This document shows positions 52,001-64,000 of a stretch of DNA of 64,000 bases, piece by piece. This DNA comes from Lethocerus indicus (taxonomy: Eukaryota > Arthropoda > Insecta > Hemiptera > Belostomatidae), in the NCBI GenBank assembly GCA_019843655.1, contig JACDQD010000006.1, forward strand, positions 13,782,246 to 13,846,245, written 5' to 3'. Position numbers and translations under genes: made by a program. The notes under the pieces were generated by a model. It did not search any database and was not told the origin of the DNA. It saw nothing but the letters and a program-made list of their open reading frames with translations. The first letter of the stretch is position 1; each line of letters begins with the position of its first letter.

Positions 52001-53406
52001 AGCGCAAATAACATATATTTGAATGCCGTACGTAAATAACTTGCAATCCCCGTTCAACCTGTATTTTAAGTAGGGTGAAACGATTGGCTAGTGATAGAAG
52101 GGGATCTGGGAAACTGGCAAGAAAGAAGCATCTCGAGTCTTCCCGTTTTAATTTCTTTCCTCCTTCCGGCCATTATCAGGAAAAAGAACCCCCTTTCCTC
52201 AATATCGGAAATAAGAGACCCTACCGGGGCGGTTCCTCGCCCGTGATCTCGGTTTAATACCCCAACTGTAACTCCAACGAACTTTGAGTTCGAAACATCA
52301 GATGGTCGTTAGCGGTATCTGCTCGTTGACGAGGAGTTGATGATCCCCGCCCGCAAGAACAGATTTGGGGAGGGGCCAGTGTTCTTCCGATGAAGACGTC
52401 GAGGCGGGATGATATTAAACAAGACTGGGGAATAAAAAGACTGGAGATAGAGAAGATGAGGAAGAAAAAGGCGCGGGATGACTGTGAAATATTCGTCGGC
52501 GGCGCGCTGGCTCTTTGACGTTAACAACGCGATGCCGGGATAAAGAAAAAACTACAACAACGTTTCCCAAAGTAATAAGAACTTATTATACCGAGATGGT
52601 TACTCCAAATTGGATGGAAATAGGGAAAGTTTTTATGGCCACGTGTGAACCGGTGAATACTTGCAAGTGCGCAAAGTATTATAGAGACATAGAGAGTAGG
52701 GCGGTTAGCGCTCCTCCAAAGACAAAGATAGCTATATTGAGAGGAAAAGAAAAATTCCTTATTCCCAGCCTCGAATAGCGGGCCAAAAAGGACGAAATAA
52801 AAGGAACGAATCCTCCTTTCACCTCTGGGAGACCGAAGGATCGCGGACACGAAAAAGTTTTGGGAATATTGTGATTAATGTATTCGTGTAAGATCTAAAC
52901 CAAGCTGCAAGAGTCTGCATGCAAACATGTACATCGATTGTGTGCATCCTGAGAACCTTATTATAATACCTTGGATCGAAGAAGTTGGTACTGAGATACA
53001 AATTTCCATCTCTAAGTCTTGAATTTGCTTCTCAAATTATACCTCCTCTAAATTAATACGTCCGAGTACCTGTGTATCGATGTATTAAAGCGATATATTA
53101 GACCTTCACCCCAGGACATGAAAGGCCAGGATCACGACATTGCTTTCCTTGCCTAAATTGAGGTTTGTTTTTGTATTCATTCTATTCTGCTTGGCGTGTC
53201 CTGAGCTTTCACCTGCCGCTAGTCATTAATTCTAACTTCTGAGCGTCTGAAGACCACAAGTTCAACAGATTCTCAGCGCGACCTTGTCGGCAGGCAAGAC
53301 CCATCTCAGGCGGGGAGGGTTGTTTTTCAAACTAAATCATGATTCCAGTTACATACAAACAATAAAATAATTAAGAGATCAAAGATATGATTATCTGTCA
53401 CCACTC

Positions 53407-53446
53407 GTGTCTTTGGTCCACAAATTGTGTCTTTGGTTCAATACTT
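53407..53446 (+). repeat. Short tandem duplication, 20-base unit
   Basis: GTGTCTTTGGT begins two adjacent 20-base units (53,407 and 53,427) with a diverged second half. Confidence 0.7.
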
Positions 53447-54132
53447 ATAATAACGTTTCCAATTTGATAATTATACATCATATTCGAGGACGTTGGTGTA
53501 CCTACTTTACTGCTCCTGCATCATGCACAGTAGAAATATTTATGAGTATATTTTACAGCATTTAAAGGAAGACCGGGTCAGAATTTATGAAGGCCATTAC
53601 CGAATCAACAACGGGGGGCCGTCTGTTAAAGGAAACGGCCAAATCGGAATCTCCCAAACGAATTATGAGGTCACGCTCTTGGGCATGCGTTATGAAATAT
53701 AAGAGTGGCACCGAAGTGAATTACCCCCACGCGTTTTAATGAGTTTGCACAATTTATCGATCTAATTCACGGAGCAATTCCAGCGAATTATAGAATGAGG
53801 TGAAGTTTAAATATAGATCCGCTCCTAGAATGCGTGGGCTACCCAGTTATTCGGGCGAGAGAGCTCGACCGTGCTACGATAAATAGTCGCTGCGCCCGCC
53901 GAGTGCTAAAAACACGGTTTGATTGATGACTCCATAACGGCGACCCAATTGTAACCTCGGATCATCAATTATGAATGGACCAACGCCTAAATTTAGCACG
54001 TTTATACAGGAGTATTTATTTGTTTTTCACTCTGTCGCTTGTATCATCCGGACCAGTGCGGTTTCATGTCTTTGATTATTCGATTTATGAAGAGTTGGGG
54101 AATACAAGACATTTGTTACCCGGGCAAGCCAG

Positions 54133-54158
54133 GATTTATGTATTCGATTTATGTATTC
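54133..54158 (+). repeat. Short tandem duplication, 13-base unit
   Basis: GATTTATGTATTC twice in direct succession. Confidence 0.85.
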
Positions 54159-54529
54159 GAGAAATGGTAGAACGTGAACGGTGGTTTCCTCTCCTATGTT
54201 TACTAGTCATAAATAACTAAACAGCGCAGTATGCAAATAGCGGAAAGAGGCAATCATTGAAAATGCAACATAAATATCTAGCTCTCATTCGCAATGGAGC
54301 CTCCAGCTATCAATAAGTACACGATGCTACTAATAACAGCGTTCTTCGTCGGAAACAAACCCACTGCATGATTTCACTGTGTTTTCGCCATAAACGAATA
54401 CCGCGTTGTCCCTCCAGTAACAGTACTCAAACATGAAATAATTTCACAACCCCATACACACGTTTGTGGTTCAGTGGCACAAGACGTATTTAATATCTAA
54501 ACGCCGCTAGTCCGTGTGTGGGAACACAA

Positions 54530-54539
54530 GGGGGGGGGG
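54530..54539 (+). repeat. Poly-G run (10)
   Basis: Ten consecutive G bases in unannotated sequence. Confidence 0.9.
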
Positions 54540-56568
54540 TCTAATGAGAAACCGCCAAATAAGGCGTAATTATTGCCTCTGAGTGGAAGAAGGAAGCTAT
54601 CCCTCTTCGGAGAAATTAGGACCCAGAAACATTCGCTTGATAGGCATATCCCCTGGATAAGGACACACATCCCGTATAAGCTCCGCAGGAAAGTGAGTGA
54701 CAGACAACTTTAAGACGCGTTATTTTTCAATTGGCTCAACGATCGTAGCGACACCGAATTTCTTTTTCACGTTTCACAACCGGACAAGTTAATCATTAAT
54801 CAGGTACTTCGGATTAAAAAATCCTGGTACTATCCATGTGCACAAGATCAGTCTAAGCAGAAGGAAAAGTAGAATTAGACTGGCAAAAAGAGAATGTGTA
54901 CAGGCTTTTAAAAATTCACCATACAAAACAGTATGCACTATAGCTTATATTGTAGTTGTAAATTTCTGTTAGTTCGTACAAGATTAAAACGGAATCAGAG
55001 GTCAATCAAGTTCGAGCCGAATGAGAAAGTGAGGGTGAGACCATCCTTGGTGAGGATGTACACCATTGCAAATATTGTTAATATTTAATAAAATATGATA
55101 CGGTGTTCCACTAAAAACACATTAAAATAATTTTATAAAATTCCTCTGACCATGCGCCAAATAGTAACATCCGCATTCAGTAGTAGACAATCTTCCAAAT
55201 TTATTCATGCATATCGGGTGGCTGACCTTCGGAAACGCCCGGACAATTTCAACCGTCGAACGGCTTAATTTGAAACCGAAAAGATACCGCTAGGACACCG
55301 GCCGAGAGGACACGCTTTTCCCTTCGGTTTCCAACCGTTCGATATTGATAACTGTATTGAACAAAAAGGGCACTGCTCGACCGAATAAGAGGCGAGGAAT
55401 CACGAAAATAATAAAGTGAGGGCCCGCTCTTGCGGTCGCCCGGCGGCCGAGTCATCGCACTCCGTTAAAATCTCACCGACAGGAAAAACCACTTCCAGCT
55501 TTACTCATTTACGGGCCAATAAAACTGCCGGGTTTTAACGATGACTAAAAAGTTTCAAAAAATTTCAGAAACAGACGTTAAACACGTTCTTAGGCTCTCT
55601 ATACAATCCGCATTATTTAAAAAATCCTTTTTCGATTTCCTTTTGAATCAAAAAATGTTCCGCTGCGTCAACCTAGTATGTGATTGCATACTAAATATAA
55701 AACAAACGAAAATATTTAAACAAATAGTGCTATTGAAAATGCAACAAAGTAGGGTTAGTGAAACGGTCCCGGGAGAATGGGCCGCCGAAGCCATGAGAAA
55801 GAAATCACAACCCGTTTTGAAAATTAAACCATTAGATCGGACCCGGTGACAGACAATCTGCAACGCTTCAATCATTATCTGGCCCACGACTTCTTCCCTA
55901 CTTTCACAAACGATATAACTCCACTCTAAATAAAACAGGCCTCGCTCAAATCCCAATTTGTACCCTAACGTTATTTTAAACTAAGCTTCGCATTCTAAAA
56001 TGTCAAATCACTTTAGTTCACGACGATTGGGTGATTAGAGGGAATATGTCAGCATTTTTACAAGGGAAATTCCCTCCGATTGAGAACCTGTCAATTACTG
56101 AAGTGTAGGCAAGGGGGGGCCACACGTGTTTTTATTGTCGACTGAAAAATGTAATAATACAGTTATAAATCTTTACAGTTTTGAAATGACTTTCGAAGAG
56201 TTTAATTGCAACTTCATGAATTAAATCGAAAGTAGTAATAAAAAACCAATTAATGCTTTATTACATAAAAAATTAACTGTTTTTACAGTGATCCACTGTA
56301 ATATATTTACTTTAACGGTTTCTCGTCTAGATTACAAGATAAGAAAACATTGTGTACTTTTTATTCAATCGCATGTTTTCTTCAACGGTCGAGTTATAAA
56401 GTCTTTTAAGTTATTTATCTTGCGTTATATAAACGAATAATTAATAAATATTGATGTATTATTTCATTTCTTAAAGAAGCAAACTTTAGAGATTCTGAAA
56501 CCATAAAAAACATTTTCTCCAAGGTTTATATTCCACGAACGTCCCAGTATAAGTTCACATTTCAACAG

Positions 56569-56715
56569 GTTCCATGCTGCACCCGGTACATAAATCAGGA
56601 CCCTGCCATTGTTCCCGCATCCGAAGGCCATTACGCAGTGCTCAGAGTGGAGGATGAGCTTCGGAAAAAGCAGACAACTCCGCCCGAGAACAATGGTCGC
56701 CCCACAGTCGGGTGA
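56569..56715 (+). CDS. Candidate terminal exon of an unidentified gene
   Basis: A 3' splice site (CACATTTCAACAG) ends at 56,568. It is followed by 48 open codons and a TGA at 56,713-56,715. The segment has a balanced, coding-like composition between AT-rich flanks. The translation starts VPCCTRYINQDPAIVP, continues with GHYAVLRVEDELRKKQ and ends PPENNGRPTVG, which would suit a charged, soluble C-terminal tail. The CC near the start could be a membrane-proximal palmitoylation site if a transmembrane segment precedes it; that is speculation. I do not recognise the family and found no preceding exon. An open frame of this length can occur by chance, so confidence is limited. Confidence 0.35.
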   Translation, partial: VPCCTRYINQDPAIVPASEGHYAVLRVEDELRKKQTTPPENNGRPTVG

Positions 56716-57551
56716 TCGATTCCCTAAGAAGTAAACGCTCGACGACTATTTCTAGCCGGGAAACAAAAAAATGAACGAGCGGCCGCAACAAAAAACAACC
56801 CAGTTGACCTAATCCATTTTCTTAGCGTCGGGTAGAATTGAAACCCAGATGGGAGAGGCTGAGGCGGGGCGGAGAGAGTGAGAAAGAGAAACCGAAGATG
56901 GGTTTAAAAGGTGGAAGAAGTGGAAGTGTTTTAGCGGTTTTAGTTTTTGCCCCAGACTCGGCTCTCCTTGTTCCTGTCCCCGATATACAAATGAACCGTG
57001 GCTCTGACAGTTTAACAGGCAAGTAGATCACATTTTACTTGCAAAAAACTGGAGCGTTTGAACCACGCGCCGGACGCAAACTCCCAAAGAATAGTTACCA
57101 AGTCGGCATTCACAATATTGGCCTGTCCCAGGAAAGAAAATTGAACTGTAATAAATTTAGGACCGTTTTATATATGACCTGAGGCTCTAATCTGGCACTA
57201 TTTGAACAAGTTATAAGGAAACCTGCACTGGTCATTATCAGCCAAGGACTAGAGACATCCCACAGAAGGATCACGAAGAGGAGGAACACCGTTGTGCGTG
57301 TCACCAGAAGAATTCGATTCGAACGGCTATCACAAAAAAAGTGATTTTCTGGAAATCAATATGTCATCTTGTGAGCTATTCGCAATAAAAAAATGACATA
57401 AAACGGCAACGAAGTTCGCCAAGCGTAACGAGCTATGCCACTAGGAGTTTTGCGAGGCGTTGTCCCGGCCCGATGCCAATTTAGAACAGGAAATAGGAAA
57501 TTCAAGGCAATTTCGCCTGGTAGCGATTGGGCGCTGCGATATCTGATACCC

Positions 57552-57588
<37 letters not shown>
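57552..57588 (+). repeat. (TA)n microsatellite
   Basis: Pure TA run of about 37 bases; it accounts for the Tyr/Ile-repeat frames on both strands. Confidence 0.95.
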
Positions 57589-57590
<2 letters not shown>

Positions 57591-58720
57591 AGCGACCGTG
57601 CACCGACTTTTACCCCCAGGTAAATGTAGAACAAGTCGGAAAGCGAGAAAGTTAATCCTTAACGCCCAACCCAGGCAAATGTTACCAATTAACGCCAATG
57701 CGGCCTTAGTTATCGTACCAGCATTTTTACCGATTGAAATTTTTCTGGAATAGTGCAATTATAAGCTGGATGGTGGTATTGCGAGGGGGTAACACTTTCC
57801 TCTCTTACCCAGTATGACGCTTATATACTTCCTTTAGTGAAGTATCGTATTATATCCCAATATTTAACATGTATGCACATTTTATATATGAAATATTTAA
57901 TATATAATTCAAAGTTAAACTCGAATCTAACATATTTTCGCAGTTGTAATCATGACGAAGTCCTATATAATTCTGTTTCACTCGAAGTGGTAGATATATA
58001 AAACGAAACTTGTTTAATACAGTCACTACACAGTTGAATGCCTCTTATCACGGGTCATTTACTTTCAACTCGCAAGATAATGAGGGAAACACTAGTCTAC
58101 AGAGTAAAATAATATTCTTGTCGATAATTTCTACTATGTTCATTCAATTATAAACCAATTTCTAGGTTGTTTTTCACGCTTTTTGTGCATTAGTGAGTCT
58201 TCCTCTCCGAATGTAAATTTCCAATGGTATAAGATAACAGAGGGAGAAAGGCAAACACAAGACCAAAAGCAAAATCTATAATTTTTTTCAGAGGACCCAA
58301 ATGCACCCATTCTGATTTTGCATTGACGGTGAAATGTAATAGATCATCATTATCCGTTACGTGGGTTTACAAACGCTCGTATCGCCTGGCGCAAGTGTTC
58401 GTCGGAATGTGGATCGGGTTAGCGCTGGCAAAACGTACTGTTAGAGAAAAAGTTTGAGAAAGATCCGTAATCGCTTCATCTCGGAGAGAATTCCGATCCC
58501 GAAATTAGAAACACAAAAAAAGAAGCCCTCAATCGCGACCGACCGTTCTATTCGAGGAACCGTTAATACAAATCACACAACCGTTTTGTATCGAAGTGAG
58601 ACCCGCCCGGGGATGAATTATTACTTAACTCCCATGAAATGGTGTGCGTCGAATCCGCGGCGCGTTGAAGGAAAGGGAGCCCGGGGAGGAACCGTTCCGA
58701 AACGTGCGGGGAATCAGTCT

Positions 58721-58783
58721 AGGAGAGAGAGAGAGAGATGGATGGAGGGAGGGAGGGAGAGAGAGTGAGAGGGTGGAGAGAGG
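58721..58783 (+). repeat. (GA)n and GGGA tract
   Basis: GAGA run followed by GGAGGGAGGGAG repeats. Confidence 0.85.
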
Positions 58784-61700
58784 CTAACCCAAGCGGAGCA
58801 CGGACTGTCGGTGAATCTCTGCCGAACAAAAGCCCCGTCCGATAGAGCCCCTCGTGTACTCGGACCGGTAGGGCACAATGAGAACAAGAACAGCCCACTT
58901 CTACGTCCGAAATGTCACAGGTATTTGGCGAATGCACGCCCGCTGATAATGACTCCTACCGTTACCATCCGAAAAGGACCATTCCCGTTTCTATGGTATG
59001 GGCGGATTGACGCGTGTGGGCGTATATCTATAATCTAATGGCCGGTTGTCGTTGTTCGGATAGTTGAATGTGGATCTTGGGGTCAGCGGCTGTGAGGACT
59101 CGAAAAAAATCACCTCTCGGAACCACAGTCTTCCGGAATTCCAATGTTGTCGCACCCACTTGATACATCTCCTATATGTGTTACGAATTCGTACCTATAT
59201 CCATTCAACACCCACTACCAGTATCTACGAATATCTTTAGTTAAATCAACCTCACTCTGAACACAAGATTTTATTTACGATACTATATTATAATCTATAT
59301 GATTCTATAAATTAAATTCCGAGTTATAGGTCTCAATCCGCGATCTCCAAACCTCTTCATTATACGATAAACGAAATAACTGCACTTTTTTGCATAAATC
59401 GGAATTCAGCAGATTACATGCAGTGAGAAAATTATCTTCGGTGAACTACACATCATCAATTAAACCACGAAAAACAACCCACGATGGGATAATTAAAACA
59501 GGAATAGCGATAGGAATCAAAACAAAAACGATAATTCAGTACGTTATTACGGTCGACGCCCGAACTGCAGGGCTGAAAATTCTCACACATATCTAGAGTG
59601 ATCTATTGTCAATTTCAATAGTAATTACGAAGGACATTTTCCGCATTCCCAGGAGTAGCGACACAATAGACGCCTTTGTATTCTTGGCCCTCTTTTGTCA
59701 GACTAAAGTCGCTACGGTTTCGGTTCGACGGAATAAAAAATTTACTTTGTGGTTTATGGGAAGAGATTGGTTTGCATTGCCAAAGGGGTTTCGGCAAAAG
59801 CTGTGCAACACGTATGACAATATTATAACAAAGACCAGATACAAAGATATATGCTACTCTTTATCGACAAAGTTAAAAATCAGAGGGTCACATACATATT
59901 TAAGTATTATTTAATTTTAATTACTGGAAGGAATTAAAAATAAAAGTGTAACAGCTGAGTTCTGATCATTCTAAACAAACAAAACGTAATTAAAACATTG
60001 CCAAGTTGCGCGATAATGGAAGCACAATATAACAAAAAATTCTGGAAACGAGAAGATTACACAATAAAGTGATCAAGTTATTATTACATACAGTTCTCTT
60101 AATAGAACTCAACAACCGAAGTTGTTCACCTAAGTGAACGTAACCTACATCGCAAAATAACTGAATAATCCTGTTACTTGAGATACAGTTGTGCATAATA
60201 TCTGCATGTAAAGTGGAAGGAACTATAGTTTACCATTAGTTTCCCATCTCCAATTAATCACGTTTTAATTTCGGGCCGCAATCCCAAGCAACGTTTACAT
60301 CCTATTCGAACGTGGATAGGGAAAAAAACAAAATTTGGTTGCGTAACTTAGTTCTGTAACCAATAAATAATTCCCAATAGTAATCGGTAGGATTGGTGGG
60401 TGACCAAATTTTTTTAAAAAACATCAAGAAATGTTTGAAGTTATACGAATCAGGAACTGATACAAGGTCCCGAATGCGTACTTTAGGCGCGGCTCAAGTG
60501 ACACGGGACAATCTAGGAGAGTGTGCCAGCCAAAAGTGCCCAACGAGCGATACGGAATTTCGATGAGCGAACATTACTCACATCCTTACAAAGGCGTTTC
60601 GGTCTAACGGTAAAGAGACATTTCATTTTAAACATTTTGGTTTCCTCTAACGGCATAACCATAACACATGAAAATACACAGTGAGATAAAAAATGGCATC
60701 ACTGGCGCAAGGCAAAAAATGTTTACAGGGGTAATCAATCGGTACAATTTACGTGCTTCTGTGTAGACCGTTCAAAACTCTTATGAACCGCTTGTAATTT
60801 TAAAACCGTTCGTATTGGGTTTCTTCTGTTTTAACTGTATAGAACACCATTTCATAAAAACTTTCAACATATGATGAAGAAAAATTTACTTCAACCGGTT
60901 CACGGTTTGTTTAGACGTTGCTGAAGAATGTGCGGGCCCAGTTTCATTCATAAGAATAAAATATAAATTCATTCAGTCGATATAAGTTTCTTATATCTTT
61001 GTTATTGGCAAACATGAGGCATTCAATCAAGCAATTGATTTGAGGACTGCAACTTTATCGTCAAAGTAGCAGCATAATATCTTATATTATAGTGTAATAT
61101 CTCATATTTATCCGAAAGAAATATCAAACAGACCGTCCATTTAGTTCTCTTTTATACACAATCTTGCATCGCTAAATAGAGCAATTATAAGAGTTTTCAT
61201 ATCGTGGAGAATGATCTCCAGTAATTTTCACCTCTGGGGGAACGAATCTGATTGTACGAAAGTACGGTTCGACCGGCTGGCAGTTCACCATAAAATGATG
61301 TGGGATTGCACGACCATATACGGTTAATTATAAAACATGCTAAGTCGTAACGGTTACAAGATATCCTGAGTTACGGGACTTTTATTGCCCATAATGGATG
61401 TCATCGTGCTGCCTCTTACTGTAAGATTATCCCACCGCGGATCTTCCAACCTACAGAAGAGTCGATATCTTCCCTCGAGACAATAATATTTAAAACACAA
61501 TTTAAAGCATCGAACGAAACGGGGTAGTGGTATTAGAAAGCCAGAGGAGCTTCAGACATACTTTCCGGGCGCCCCGACAAGTGTACACACTTGTGACATG
61601 CTTAACGGAACTGATTCAGATACGCGAAACAAAACATCTCGTTAAGTAGTCCAAACGGGTGCTTTCTTTATCGCGGCGAGAGAATGATTGTGTGGAGGCA

Positions 61701-64000
61701 CCGGGAGACCCAGATTTTATGGCTTCACAGTCGGAGTAGAAAAAAAAACCATAGTCCTTCCACCACAAATTGTGAAGCCGTTATAGAAAACGGATGCCAA
61801 TTTGAACGGGAGGACAATAGTAATCATATAAGCGACATTATAAGAAAGTATCGGTGAGTATAGTTCAAAATACGGGAATACTGAATGTGAGTGTAAAAAC
61901 AGAGCTATCAAGAACCGTCCGAGAATTTCCCCGAAAGTGTTACATTGTTCCAATCCTTCGAGCAACCCTAAGAAATAAAATGTGTGCCAAAGGATATAGG
62001 CATTTGGTACGATAGGTACCGTACCAAACTCTTATTTAGCTGCATTTTTTCTTACGGAAGCATCATTTCTTTCTTGATTTAATTCTTACCTCCTCCAATA
62101 ATGCAAGTATATTTAACACACACTCGTAATACTACTGATCATAATACAGGCCCTCATTAGACTGAAGAAAAGGATGTCATTAGAACCCAGAAAACAAGCC
62201 ACTACACTACAGTACTGATAATAGGAAGCAACTAAATGTTCAAATAAAATGCAATTATGGCCAAATTATATTTCCGTTATAGGAATCATAAATTACAGTC
62301 CTTGGCCTTTCGGATTCCAAGGCAAAAGAAAGAGTGAAAACCCGAAAACCACTAATAAATACGAGGGAGAAATAAAACGCACCGAACAGTAGTCATTAGA
62401 TGGGAAGATTAATGCTCCCATTGCATTATACCTTTCACCAACTATGGTAATATCGTTTCCTCCATTTAAACTAAACACATTACTCATAATTTTCTTCGAG
62501 TACTCTACGCATCTCAGCAGGTAATTTTTAAACGAACTAACAATTGTCTGCTAGCCATAAGTCATATCTCTATGATTTATGGAATAATATTTCGGGAATA
62601 CAAATGAATGGTAATAAATTTTGACTTAAGTTAAACTATATATTAGTTATAAAAGGACAATAACGTAAAGTTTCTTTTTGTTATTTTACAAAGGAACTGA
62701 AATCTGAAACCTTCTCTCAGTCATGGCCAAGAATATGTTTATCGTGATTTACATTCAAAGGCGAGGAATCCCACTTTGTACCTTAATCAGCGCTTGTTTT
62801 GCATTTCATAGCAGGCAATTGAATTCCATGGTAGGTCATAAAACTGTAGAACTGGAAAACATCCTCTCCGTAATTAAACCAAGGATTAGTTTCTACAAGC
62901 ATTCACAGTTGCTTGTCTCTCAGAACTCTCACAAAAATTGATCTGACGGTCCCATGAATTTGTACCACGATTCGGCCTAGAGGAGCACCCACTCGTCTTC
63001 ACTTTTCTATAATAACCAGCGAGACTTGTTCTCGAAAGTGGGCGAATCTGTGTCATTTAACCCAAGCACTACATAATTGCCACTCTTTCCATCAATGAAG
63101 AGACTCAAGGACGAGGAACGGAAGTATAAGCTCAAAATGAGCAATTATTAAAATCGCATTATACTTTCACCTATAATTATATCGAATACTGTAGGTACAA
63201 TTTAGCAACCCGGGAGGTCATTATTCCGAAATTGATTTTTAGTAAGAGTTTAATATCTGATTTAATGACCAATTCAGTCAATAAGTGAAAAATTTATTGT
63301 TTTTTTTTGTGGCAATGCTACGTAGATTACTATATAATAGGATTGTCTGTGTGACTCAGCAAATCAATATATACGGAACATGCACTCTTTCTAACAATAG
63401 ATTTACAATTAACAAACACTATCTGGTTTAAACACCTGTAAGACGGCGGTCAATGAATAAAATTTGGATTAACCCGATTTTGCTCATGAAACGTATAATC
63501 CGATTCGGAGAAACGTGGGTACGTAGCGGAATTGAACGCGAAAATTACATTGTAAAGATATGAGAAACAAATAGGAATCGAAAGTTGCTAAATAAGAGGG
63601 GATTCGTTCAATAATTACTCCGAAAATAGAACAGTAGGTGAACGAAAGGAGATAGTGTGTAGTTATGAACTGCCGCCTACATTGGAACCTAGTTTCAAAG
63701 ATACCGTAACTCACTTCAGTATTTGAAGAGACAACCTAATGTTGTTTTTTTTATGTTATAATAAATATATAATTTTTATGCTTAGTAATTTTCTTAAGTA
63801 TTTTAGTTTTCTTCTTAGGATCTAATCGTGCCCAATTTCAGTTTATATGAACAGAAAAAGCAATAACGCAATATCCCATTTCTCAAATCCTTCTTACCAG
63901 GCTATAATCAATATCACAAGGGATTTAAGAATTCCTAATAACAATTTAGCATTTTAAATCCATACAATTATTACGGGTCGATAGCGTAATTGTCTTACTC

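Larger units (their letters stand above)
42821..56568. other. Unannotated region downstream of argos
   Basis: 42,821-43,540 stays AT-rich and CpG-poor, like the argos 3' UTR. From about 43,600 the composition returns to the window norm. It holds three TAGCGCCAT-type words (43,703; 44,748; 45,035), the palindrome at 46,139, short tandem duplications, and the weak exon-like segment at 48,882. Open frames, including 48,256-48,609 on the minus strand, match nothing I know. Confidence 0.6.
56716..64000. other. Unannotated 3' region of the window
   Basis: Only microsatellites at 57,552 and 58,721 and ordinary AT-rich sequence. No recognised coding or RNA gene on either strand. Confidence 0.6.

Overview
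This window is eukaryotic, almost certainly from an insect. It is AT-rich and gene-poor, with introns bounded by GT/AG, long AT, CT and GA microsatellites, a Penelope-like retroelement remnant, and one multi-exon gene of an insect signalling family. CpG dinucleotides look common over most of the window. I cannot fix the order from this sequence; a hemipteran-like insect is only a guess. There is no bacterial-style operon, CRISPR array, rRNA or convincing tRNA.

Layout. Bases 1-12,183 are intergenic or intronic, with simple repeats and one diverged repeat pair. At 12,184-12,368 on the minus strand is one clean exon of the ribosome-maturation GTPase EFL1, with intact splice sites. I found none of its other exons. 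Immediately upstream of it in the minus-strand sense, at about 12,440-13,130, is a truncated Penelope-like element with a GIY-YIG endonuclease remnant, a frameshift and a hammerhead-ribozyme-like core in its 3' part. Bases 13.1-32 kb hold a short direct repeat, GC-rich and purine/pyrimidine tracts, and large AT and CT microsatellites, with no recognisable gene.

The main gene is on the plus strand at 32,294-about 42,800: argos (giant-lens), the secreted inhibitor of EGF-receptor signalling. It has a TATA box and an arthropod initiator at the expected spacing, a leader with no upstream ATG, four coding exons joined by three phase-0 introns (7.5 kb, 510 bp and 192 bp), and a long, AT-rich, CpG-poor 3' region with several poly(A) signals. 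The predicted protein has 275 residues, with a signal peptide and three cysteine modules in a 6-4-6 pattern.

Bases 43-64 kb contain no gene I recognise. One exon-like segment at 56,569-56,715 (plus strand, good 3' splice site, open frame to a stop) may be the last exon of an unidentified gene, and a weaker candidate lies at 48,882-49,010. No multi-gene system is visible. The points most worth follow-up are the lone EFL1 exon beside the retroelement, the hammerhead-like core, and the 56.6 kb exon candidate.
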